Shown here one piece after another: positions 22,567-29,164 of a stretch of DNA of 29,164 nucleotides (positions are counted from its first letter, which is position 1; every line of letters begins with the position of its first letter). Under the pieces are notes generated by a model. That model worked only from the letters and a program-made list of their open reading frames with translations, was not told the origin of the DNA and made no database searches. A program made the translations under genes and the position numbers. The DNA is from Bacteroidales bacterium UBA6828. GTDB lineage: Bacteria > Bacteroidota > Bacteroidia > Bacteroidales > Paludibacteraceae. The DNA is taken from the NCBI GenBank assembly GCA_002452095.1, contig DKEG01000017.1:30410-59573 (forward strand), given 5' to 3'.

Positions 22567-23340
22567 ATGGGCAAGAACAAACTGAAGAAATTTGCTGAGA
22601 TGGAGACGTTCCACAACGTCTTCCAATGCGGTGCACGCGAGATACTGCCGGATAGCCCCGTAGCGGCTATGGCAGGGCGTTGGCGCGAGCAGTATTTTCG
22701 CAATGCGAACCCGATTGTACTGGAACTCGGCTGCGGACGGGGGGAATATACGGTTGGTTTGGCGCAACTGTATCCCGACAAGAACTTTATCGGTATTGAC
22801 ATCAAAGGCGCACGTATGTGGGCGGGTGCCAAACAGGCAGAGCAGGCGGGTATGACCAATGTGGCTTTCCTGCGCACGAATATCGAGATGCTGACGGCTT
22901 TCTTTGCGCCCTGTGAGGTGGATGAGATTTGGATTACTTTCCCAGACCCACAGATGAAAAAAGCCACCAAGCGCCTTACCTCCACATGGTTTATACAACG
23001 TTATCAGCAGTTGGTGCGCCCCGACGGACTCATCCACCTCAAGACGGATAGTCCTTTCCTATATGTGTACACGCGCGAGATGCTGCGGCTTAACGGCTAT
23101 CCGGTTTTGGCAGACACGGCAGATCTCTATCATACTGCCGAAACTGATACACTCCGCGAGGCGAAGATGCTTCAGACCCACTATGAGCACCAGTGGCTTG
23201 ACCGCGGTCTGACTATCAAATATCTCTGCTGGCAACTTGTCCCTAAGACCACCTTTGAGGAACCACGAATAGAAATCGAAAAGGATACCTACCGCTCCTA
23301 TGGTCGGAACTATATTTCGCCACGATCTGAAACAAAATAG
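22567..23340 (+). CDS. trmB: tRNA (guanine-N7-)-methyltransferase
   Basis: Methylates G46 in the variable loop of tRNAs with S-adenosylmethionine. Motif I is VLELGCGRGEYT, the acidic SAM contact is in GIDIKGARMWAGAKQA, the catalytic/tRNA region is EIWITFPDPQMKK with RLTS, and LKTDSPFLYVYTREM follows. The N-terminal MGKNKLKKFAEMETFHNVFQ is typical of Bacteroidota members. Length 257 aa is slightly above the E. coli enzyme. It is the last gene of the holB operon. It ends 14 bp from the convergent sigma factor gene and no hairpin terminator is visible between them. Confidence 0.96.
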   Translation: MGKNKLKKFAEMETFHNVFQCGAREILPDSPVAAMAGRWREQYFRNANPIVLELGCGRGEYTVGLAQLYPDKNFIGIDIKGARMWAGAKQAEQAGMTNVAFLRTNIEMLTAFFAPCEVDEIWITFPDPQMKKATKRLTSTWFIQRYQQLVRPDGLIHLKTDSPFLYVYTREMLRLNGYPVLADTADLYHTAETDTLREAKMLQTHYEHQWLDRGLTIKYLCWQLVPKTTFEEPRIEIEKDTYRSYGRNYISPRSETK

Positions 23341-23354
23341 ATACAGGACGCCAC

Positions 23355-24215
23355 TTATGCCCGATACGACAGCAACTGCTCCCCATAGGTAGAACGTATC
23401 TTGCGCAGCGCAATCTCCCGTATCTGCCGTATCCGTTCCCTGCTTAGCCCCATATCAACGGCAATTTGGTCAATGCTCTCTTCTTCACCGTTCAGCCCGA
23501 AACTGCGGCGTACCACTTCTGCATCCCGCTCCGACAAACTCTCAAGCGCAGTCTTTAGGGTCGTCTTCATTGATTCGTCTATCAATCCCGCATCTGTCGG
23601 TGCCAGTTCGCTGGTCAGCATACTGCCTATCGTGTCGTTTGACTCGTCGCCTAAGGGCGTATCCATCGATACAGCCCCCGGTGTCTGGCTGCGCAGATTG
23701 TGTACATCATCTATATCCATATCCAACTCTTTCGCCAACTCCTCATCGGTCGGTATGGCATTATGCTCCATCTGGTAATGCACTATCGCCCGTTTCAGTA
23801 ACCGCGTCTTGGTTACCACGTTCTGTGGCAACCGTATCGTTCTCGCATCGCGCGTCAGTGTGTCGGTTATCTCGCGGCGGATATGGTGGCAGGCGTACGA
23901 AATGAATTTTACACCCACTGTCGGGTCAAACTGCTCCGCTGCGGCTATCAGTCCCATCTCGGCAGCCACAATCAGGTCTTCCAACTCCACGCCTTGGTTC
24001 TGGTATAGTTTGGCTATCGTGATAGCCAAACGCATATTATGCTCCACCAACTCGTTACGCGCTTTCAGGTCGCCGTTGCGGCTGCGAGTAGCGAGTTCCA
24101 CTTCCTCATCTATGCTCAGTACATCATATTTCTTGTTGCATATCTCGCTTAGGTGTTTCTGTATCGAGCGCGTTTCGCGGGGGGTAATAATAGTAGAAGT
24201 TACATTTGTTTTCAT
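23355..24215 (-). CDS. Atypical RpoD-like sigma factor
   Basis: A 286-residue sigma-70 family protein with regions 1.2, 2, 3 and 4 and no region 1.1, as in the primary sigma of Bacteroidota. Region 2 is recognisable (LVEHNMRLAITIAKLYQNQG, DLIVAAEMGLIAAAEQFD). Region 2.3/2.4 reads GVKFISYACHHIRREI, where housekeeping factors have WWIRQ: His110 and His111 replace the Trp pair that melts the promoter, and Arg114 replaces the Gln that reads position -12. Region 4.2 (GLSRERIRQIREIALRKIR) is normal. It is thus a group-2-like paralogue with altered -10/-7 recognition. The ATG at 24215 is preferred to TTG at 24224 because AAGGAGA lies nine bases before it, a Shine-Dalgarno that is rare in this phylum. 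No TAnnTTTG promoter is seen upstream. Confidence 0.88.
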   Translation of the reverse strand: MKTNVTSTIITPRETRSIQKHLSEICNKKYDVLSIDEEVELATRSRNGDLKARNELVEHNMRLAITIAKLYQNQGVELEDLIVAAEMGLIAAAEQFDPTVGVKFISYACHHIRREITDTLTRDARTIRLPQNVVTKTRLLKRAIVHYQMEHNAIPTDEELAKELDMDIDDVHNLRSQTPGAVSMDTPLGDESNDTIGSMLTSELAPTDAGLIDESMKTTLKTALESLSERDAEVVRRSFGLNGEEESIDQIAVDMGLSRERIRQIREIALRKIRSTYGEQLLSYRA

Positions 24216-24224
24216 AACACTCAA

Positions 24225-24231
24225 TCTCCTT
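24225..24231 (-). promoter_or_regulatory. Shine-Dalgarno sequence of the sigma factor gene
   Basis: On the minus strand AAGGAGA lies 9 nt before the ATG at 24215. Other genes in this window have no comparable site, so this one decides the start and hints at different translational control. Confidence 0.6.
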
Positions 24232-24376
24232 TCGGTTTTCCTTCTTAGCCTTCATTGGTTACACTCCCTCACACAAAAATTATGCCGATGTATAATATGT
24301 CAGCATTTTTGCAGTGAATTACGTTTGGCAAACCTGATTAGGACTGACCGAACTTATTTTTCTATGAAGTGTCTTG

Positions 24377-26080
24377 TTATTTTCGCGCTTTTTTGTTTTG
24401 CCTGAGCTGCTCTATATATTTCAATTCATTCTCTGCATAGTCGTGGCTTTCTTGGTGTTCCAATAGGGCTTTGAAAGTCTCTTCAGCATCATCCAATAAC
24501 CCAAAGTTGATTTGTGCATAGCCCTTGCGCCGTTGCAAAAAAGCGACGTAGTCAATAATTCGTGCACGCTGAGCCACCATTAACTCTGTCCCGCAATCAT
24601 CATCGTTGTCTATTTCTTCTATTAGTTTGCTCATCGCTTTCTGTTCTTTGTCTATTTCTCTAAAAACGTACAGATTGCTATCATTTGCCAAGCAATTGAT
24701 ATACTCCTCTGAATAGTCAAAACGGTTGCAATCATTGCAATAATTTAGATAATAGTAGGCTTTGTCGTAAATCTTCAAATCGGAGTAACTGAAACCGATA
24801 TAGTAGCAGGCTCTGAAGAACAGGTCTTTTCCATTATCGTTCAAATCGAAGAACCGGTTTTTTAATTGTTTGAAGATCGGAGTCAGTACGGCTATCGCCT
24901 GTAAGTAACACTCTTGTTGAAATAGTTGTTGTCCGTGTTCCACTTGTGCGCCTATACTGGTTTTCGGCAGTTCTTGCTCTTTGTCACTATTCTTACTTGA
25001 CCACTCCGTCTTTATATAGCAAAGGCGCATAGACACCGCATCGGGTGTATAGGTTGCATCTGGTACATAATTTTGCAGAAACTCATGCGGTGTACATACC
25101 GCAGTCATACGCACGGACAGCACGTCCTGATCTCCTTCTAACGGATGTAGAGTGAATACATAGTGGTTGGAGACTGTCTCTATGGTTAAGACTGCCGGAG
25201 TGAAATCCTTAAAAGTTACCTCTTTGCCCGAGGTATCAATTATGGCACTCAGTAGATCATAGGCGGCAATCTTGTCGCGTTGGCGTATTTCTGTTACGCC
25301 GTCTGCATTTTGTATGGTCAGCCGTAGCAGGTCTGCCACATTCTCGCCGTTGAACAGGTACGATATATATTCGCCTAATGTGCCATGATTGGGTGCTTGG
25401 CAATAGGGATGTTTCTGCCTGTGTAGTTCCGCTTCGTGCCGCATCTCTGCCTCAATCAGCAGATGTTGGTCGCGCTTCCTGGCTATTATCTCCTTTTCGG
25501 GTACATCTGTGTCTTTTTCTAATTCATGACGGGCGTAAGCAGCAGTTTTGAAACAAAGATCCAAATAGTACAAAAAAGGCTCTTCTGCCACTCCTATTGA
25601 TTCAATTAGAATATGGATTTCTATCTCATTATTCTCTTCTTCGTATGTATAAATCAACTTCGTGTAACCACTCTGACCGGTAAGGCGATTACAAAGTTCT
25701 CTGACTTTTTCATAGTTCTCCGGTGTGTACTTCAGATTGGCGATACTTCTAAATTGTAGCAACAACTCATCATTTTTTGCACTGGCATAGCACAAAAAAT
25801 GACCACCCTGAAACGTGAATGCGCATATAACCCAATTTTCCTCACGTTTGAGTATCTCTACCTTAAACTGATGTTTCTTTCCCATTTGTTCCAAGAATGT
25901 ATAAGCATTCTCATAGGAGGAAGTGTTATTGTTATGTGATTGCTCCCAAAGTGCATTGTAGTGCTGTGTGAGTATATCCGATTCGCTCTTTTGTTTATAG
26001 AGTTCATTCTTGTAATACGCACATAGACATACTGGTATCAAAAAGGCTATAATGCAAAATATAACAAATACGGGGGACAT
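24377..26080 (-). CDS. Membrane-anchored protein with C-terminal TPR-like repeats
   Basis: A 567-residue protein that I cannot assign to a named family. The first 22 residues form one membrane helix (SPVFVIFCIIAFLIPVCLC) followed by YYKN, so the bulk is probably in the cytoplasm or periplasm as a single-anchor protein. A coiled-coil stretch follows to about residue 50, then an alpha/beta domain with FKVEILKREENWVICAFTFQGGHFLCYAS. The centre has a helical charged region (EKEIIARKRDQHLLIEAEMRHEAELHRQKH). From about residue 395 come helix pairs typical of TPRs (HGQQLFQQECYLQAIAVLTPI, YIGFSYSDLKIYDKAYYYLNYC). It lies 12 nt after the TPR-protease gene and is surely cotranscribed with it. The sigma gene follows after 161 bp. 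Confidence 0.8.
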   Translation of the reverse strand: MSPVFVIFCIIAFLIPVCLCAYYKNELYKQKSESDILTQHYNALWEQSHNNNTSSYENAYTFLEQMGKKHQFKVEILKREENWVICAFTFQGGHFLCYASAKNDELLLQFRSIANLKYTPENYEKVRELCNRLTGQSGYTKLIYTYEEENNEIEIHILIESIGVAEEPFLYYLDLCFKTAAYARHELEKDTDVPEKEIIARKRDQHLLIEAEMRHEAELHRQKHPYCQAPNHGTLGEYISYLFNGENVADLLRLTIQNADGVTEIRQRDKIAAYDLLSAIIDTSGKEVTFKDFTPAVLTIETVSNHYVFTLHPLEGDQDVLSVRMTAVCTPHEFLQNYVPDATYTPDAVSMRLCYIKTEWSSKNSDKEQELPKTSIGAQVEHGQQLFQQECYLQAIAVLTPIFKQLKNRFFDLNDNGKDLFFRACYYIGFSYSDLKIYDKAYYYLNYCNDCNRFDYSEEYINCLANDSNLYVFREIDKEQKAMSKLIEEIDNDDDCGTELMVAQRARIIDYVAFLQRRKGYAQINFGLLDDAEETFKALLEHQESHDYAENELKYIEQLRQNKKARK

Positions 26081-26092
26081 TGTATAATTGCT

Positions 26093-28117
26093 TTATTTTT
26101 GAGTCGTTATCTTTAGTACCTTGCGCTCGTTGTCAATCTCGATCTTCCCCAATCGTTGCAGAACGGTCTGCCCCAAAAGCAGGGGAGCCTTCTGGTTCGC
26201 AACGATAGAAGCACGAACACCCGTCAGTTCCAAGCCCCCGAAATTGATATGGTTCAGCATTATAGTGGTGCCAACGGATATATTGCCGTCAGCCGTTTGA
26301 AACCGCTGCTTGCCGATCACATCTTTCTGACTCAAATAACCGTTCTTGTACATAAAGTTAGCCTCCGTCTGAGAGAGGGTTACATCGCTTGCGCCTGTGT
26401 CAAAAATGAAACTCAATGGTAATCCGTTCACGGTGCATTCTACTTTTGTAACGCCATTGGCAGCCGTAAACGGCACTTCTACCACTCTTTCTTCACCTCT
26501 TTCCTTATTGTTTTCGTCCCTGAAACGGGCAATACGTTTATCGCGGTTGCGCTCGTATTTATGTATCATCTGCTCCAATTCCTCACCTTGTATCGACTGT
26601 AAATCAGGGTCTAAACGCAGATGAGTAAAACGAACATAACCATCGCGCATATCTTCTTCTATATAGCGTAATGCCTGTTCTTTCTCGCCTATCAGAGCAT
26701 AAGCACAGGCTACATTGTACCGATATTCGGTACTGTCTGCTTTTAGCAGACTGTCTGCCAATACCATAACCTCCTCTTTCTTGCCTAAAGATGCCTTTGC
26801 AAATAGGCGAACATCCGGGCTTTTGCTATTCTCAACGCGAGCATATTCTTTCTGCGCTTTCTCTGCCTGCCCATCCGCCGCATAGCAGCGACCGCGCATA
26901 TAGCGTTCCCATTCGCTGGACGGCTCCAGGGCTATACCCGTGCTGTAGTCCTCTATCGCCTGCTTGTAATTGCGCCTGAATAGATGAATGTTGGCTCTGT
27001 AAAAGTAAAAATCCGCTTTGTCCGGATATTCCCTAATGAGATAATCCAAATCGGCATACATAGGTGCCACACTGTCCATCTCGTTATATATATCCACACG
27101 TGTACGACGGTAGTCCGTTTCGGTGGAGTCGCCCTCAATCGCAAGATTGATATATTGCAAAGCATGTTGCCAATCTCCCATATCTCTATATAGGTGGCAG
27201 GCTACATTGTCGTAAAAAGCATCGGGATATATCTTGCGTATCTTCTGGCATGTCAGAATTGCCTCCTCGTAATGTTTGGTCGCACGTTGGGAAAGCAAAA
27301 GTGCCAGCAACCATTCCTGAGAATTGGGATTCATTGCTATTTGCACACGGAGTTGAGCCTGTACCAACTCCACAAACTCTTCGTTGGTGCATTTGCTTAT
27401 AATTTCCAGCGCAGTTTGTTCCATATCCTCCAATTTTAACGCCTCTACAACATCATTGGCTGCCTCTTCATACTTCTCCATTTCCACCTCACACTCTGCC
27501 ATCGCACTGAATATCCACGAACGCTCTGCCAATTGGTTCGCATAAGTATAGGTAGCCAGTGCCTCGTCATAACGTTTTTGCAAGAAGTAGTTCCGCCCGA
27601 GTTGCACATATCCGCGAATCAAACCGGGAGTAAGGGAGATATACTTCTTAAAGTCCGCATCCGATTTCGCCCATTCCTCCATTTCACGATAGAGAACACC
27701 ACGATTTTCATACCAATCTTCATTCTTTGGCTCTAATTTAATGGCAATGCTACATTCAGAAAGAGCAAGAACCGTGTCTTTCATCTCCAGAGCAATGTTG
27801 GCACGTAGATTATGCGCCCAAGCATGGTAGTACTTGTCCGATTTTGGAATATACTTGATTGCCTGTTCGTAATAGTAAATGGCATTTCCGTATTCTTCTT
27901 CCAGAGCCATAGCCGAGGCCATCCATGCATAAGCATAACCATTCTTAGGGTTCTGTTGGAGTTCCTTGTTTAGAAATTCCATTCCTTCATCAAGTTTTTC
28001 ATCGTTGATAAGTTCGCAACCGCGCTGGTAGTTGTACGAATCAGGACGCTTCGGCTCTTTGGCAAAACCGATAATACAGCATAAAATGGCTGTGAGTGTT
28101 AAGATTGTACGTTTCAT
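26093..28117 (-). CDS. Exported TPR protein fused to a retropepsin-like aspartic protease domain
   Basis: A 674-residue protein with a Sec signal peptide (MKRTILTLTAILCCIIGFA, no lipobox). Residues ~28-500 are a run of about ten TPR helix pairs (for example GYAYAWMASAMALEEEYGNA, AIYYYEQAIKYIPKSDKYY, DFYFYRANIHLFRRNYKQA). The C-terminal domain from ~555 is a clan AA retropepsin: catalytic FIFDTGASDVTLS with Asp573, flap-like QTADGN, and the closing APLLLGQTVLQRLG that supplies the hydrophobic-hydrophobic-Gly motif. Single-lobe enzymes of this clan act as homodimers. Related Bacteroidales proteins join TPRs to this protease, but substrates are unknown. It follows the vWA gene after 60 bp and precedes the TPR membrane gene by 12 bp. 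Confidence 0.88.
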   Translation of the reverse strand: MKRTILTLTAILCCIIGFAKEPKRPDSYNYQRGCELINDEKLDEGMEFLNKELQQNPKNGYAYAWMASAMALEEEYGNAIYYYEQAIKYIPKSDKYYHAWAHNLRANIALEMKDTVLALSECSIAIKLEPKNEDWYENRGVLYREMEEWAKSDADFKKYISLTPGLIRGYVQLGRNYFLQKRYDEALATYTYANQLAERSWIFSAMAECEVEMEKYEEAANDVVEALKLEDMEQTALEIISKCTNEEFVELVQAQLRVQIAMNPNSQEWLLALLLSQRATKHYEEAILTCQKIRKIYPDAFYDNVACHLYRDMGDWQHALQYINLAIEGDSTETDYRRTRVDIYNEMDSVAPMYADLDYLIREYPDKADFYFYRANIHLFRRNYKQAIEDYSTGIALEPSSEWERYMRGRCYAADGQAEKAQKEYARVENSKSPDVRLFAKASLGKKEEVMVLADSLLKADSTEYRYNVACAYALIGEKEQALRYIEEDMRDGYVRFTHLRLDPDLQSIQGEELEQMIHKYERNRDKRIARFRDENNKERGEERVVEVPFTAANGVTKVECTVNGLPLSFIFDTGASDVTLSQTEANFMYKNGYLSQKDVIGKQRFQTADGNISVGTTIMLNHINFGGLELTGVRASIVANQKAPLLLGQTVLQRLGKIEIDNERKVLKITTQK

Positions 28118-28177
28118 ATGATTTGGTATATTGATAATCCAAAATATCCGGGAAACTTTTTAGCAAGTAAACATTGT

Positions 28178-28903
28178 TTATTTGGTTGATGCATCATCTT
28201 CCTCAAAATCCATAAAATAAGGTATTTCGTCATTCATATTATTATAGTATTCTCTGAGTTCCATTTCATCCATATTACGTGTATTCATCCGGAACTTTTC
28301 CATTCGATCGTAGTAGCGTTCTTTTGCTTCTCTATCGCGACGCCAAGAGTTGCGCATACCTTCATCATCAAAGGAAAACGCACATGCATTACCCGCATTG
28401 ATGTTAAGATCGATGCAAACCTTATTCACATCTTGGTTTGCTCCCATAAAGGCAAAGTTCCAGCCTTTGTGCTTTAGACGATCTACCAATGTGCGAATCT
28501 GGGGATAAGTGTATTCTTTAGAAGCATTCTCGTAACCATCCGTTATAATCGTTACCATACCTACTGCATCGTCATATTTATCCGTTTCCTGTTCCAATTC
28601 TGTGAGCGACATACCCATTGCATCTAATAGCGGAGTGCAGGCACAGGGTCTATATTGTTTTTCTCTCAGATTCGTAACATCTTTCGCCGGTGTACACTTA
28701 TGGATGTATGGCATCGATTCTGTATCAAAGAGTAGGAGACTTACAAATTGTTCTTGATTTTCAGAATGTTTCTCGGCGGCTGCACGGATACCGTTTAATA
28801 CCTCGTTGCATCCTTCGTAGGCTGCTTTGTGGATATTATGCATACTACCGCTTTTGTCAAGGATAATCAGATTGTAGATTCTTGTTTTGTTTGGCTTTTC
28901 CAT
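28178..28903 (-). CDS. von Willebrand factor A domain protein
   Basis: A 241-residue soluble protein with no signal peptide. The MIDAS metal site is complete: DKSGS (Asp16, Ser18, Ser20) right after the first strand YNLIIL, the MIDAS Thr in CACTPLLDAMG, and the Asp in TIITDGYEN. The C-terminal ~50 residues are highly charged helices (RRDREAKERYYDRMEKFR) ending in an acidic tail. The start at 28903 is chosen because MEKPNKTRIYNLIILDKSGS is the usual compact beginning; the open frame extends to 29089, but its first codon overlaps the promoter. Such vWA proteins often act as metal-dependent adaptors in stress or tellurite-type clusters. It is the first gene of the vWA-protease-TPR unit. Confidence 0.88.
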   Translation of the reverse strand: MEKPNKTRIYNLIILDKSGSMHNIHKAAYEGCNEVLNGIRAAAEKHSENQEQFVSLLLFDTESMPYIHKCTPAKDVTNLREKQYRPCACTPLLDAMGMSLTELEQETDKYDDAVGMVTIITDGYENASKEYTYPQIRTLVDRLKHKGWNFAFMGANQDVNKVCIDLNINAGNACAFSFDDEGMRNSWRRDREAKERYYDRMEKFRMNTRNMDEMELREYYNNMNDEIPYFMDFEEDDASTK

Positions 28904-29058
28904 AATATTTGATGTTTTTAGTAGTGTGATAGTTTGGCTGCTTTTTTCCATACTATTGTATCTCGGATTGGTATTGATTAGGTACCTCTGGTGGTACTCT
29001 TGATCTTGATGCGGATTTGATATCATTCCATTCCGAAACTTGATGTGGAAACTCATTG

Positions 29059-29089
29059 CAAAAATACGTTTTTTTCCCGACATACGCAA
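29059..29089 (-). promoter_or_regulatory. Promoter of the vWA/TPR-protease/TPR cluster
   Basis: On the minus strand, TTG (29089-29087) and TATTTTTG (29066-29059) are 20 bp apart. Transcription would start near 29053, leaving a leader of about 150 nt before the vWA ATG at 28903; such a long leader may hold regulation. Confidence 0.72.
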
Positions 29090-29107
29090 ATCGCATTAGA
29101 TATAAAA

Positions 29108-29155
29108 CAGGGCAACCGCATCAAACATTAACACATTTATGCATTGCAAGAATGC
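29108..29155 (+). repeat. Dispersed repeat CAGGGCAACCGCATCAAA, copy 2
   Basis: An exact 18-bp copy (29108-29125) of the word at 8492. It is followed by TTTATGCATTGCAAGAATGCATT, with ATGCATT twice at 12-bp spacing near the window end. It lies upstream of the vWA promoter. Confidence 0.65.
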
Positions 29156-29164
29156 ATTATTAGG

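Noticed and set aside
28904..29089. N-terminal extension of the vWA protein
   Set aside because: Its first codon overlaps the -33 element; the added residues are not like a vWA domain or signal peptide.

Overview
The window looks like a chromosomal segment of a member of the Bacteroidales (phylum Bacteroidota), probably a host-associated species. The evidence is a fused SecDF, a GldH gliding/type IX-type lipoprotein, a DUF3244-like secreted protein, many lipoproteins with short signal peptides, near absence of Shine-Dalgarno sequences, and six promoters of the Bacteroidetes type (TTG, 20 bp, TAnnTTTG) placed just upstream of genes. No tRNA, rRNA, CRISPR array or complete insertion sequence was seen.

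Layout. 1-594: a degenerate MITE-like element, a 3x10-bp tandem repeat and the secDF promoter. 595-3721: secDF and its terminator. 3722-8450: an AT-richer accessory block. A frameshifted, membrane-bound TPR/HTH regulator (minus strand) faces away from a four-gene plus-strand operon (DUF3244-like protein, then three lipoproteins of which two are tandem paralogues) that ends in a good terminator. 8451-9061: a repeat-filled intergenic region holding a MITE-like element with an intact 8-bp target duplication. 9062-10938: uridine kinase and a two-gene chromate-transporter pair. 10928-19289: minus-strand housekeeping genes in the order nfeD-like, floA, nitrilase/omega-amidase, recJ, tdk, priA, CPBP protease, interrupted by repeat-bearing spacers. 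19540-23340: plus-strand operon holB, ricT/PSP1, gldH, trmB. 23355-28903: minus-strand block read as vWA protein, TPR-retropepsin protein, TPR membrane protein, then an atypical RpoD-like sigma factor.

How genes work together. SecDF, GldH, FloA and the lipoproteins serve the envelope. HolB, PriA and RecJ act in replication and repair. Udk and Tdk are pyrimidine salvage kinases. TrmB modifies tRNA. The most unusual coding block is the vWA/aspartic-protease/TPR/sigma cluster, which could be an envelope sensing and transcription pathway, but this is inference from neighbourhood and domain content only.

The most striking non-coding feature is the build of the spacers. Several consist of short words repeated two or three times at 8-11 bp spacing, and at least three dispersed repeat families recur (a MITE-like family with terminal inverted repeats, a family with a TTTCCTATGCCGCAAGCGGC palindrome, and an 18-bp word CAGGGCAACCGCATCAAA). 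Two coding oddities deserve checking: SecDF has Ala where the proton-relay Asp of the SecF half is expected, and the sigma factor has His-His in place of the promoter-melting Trp-Trp.
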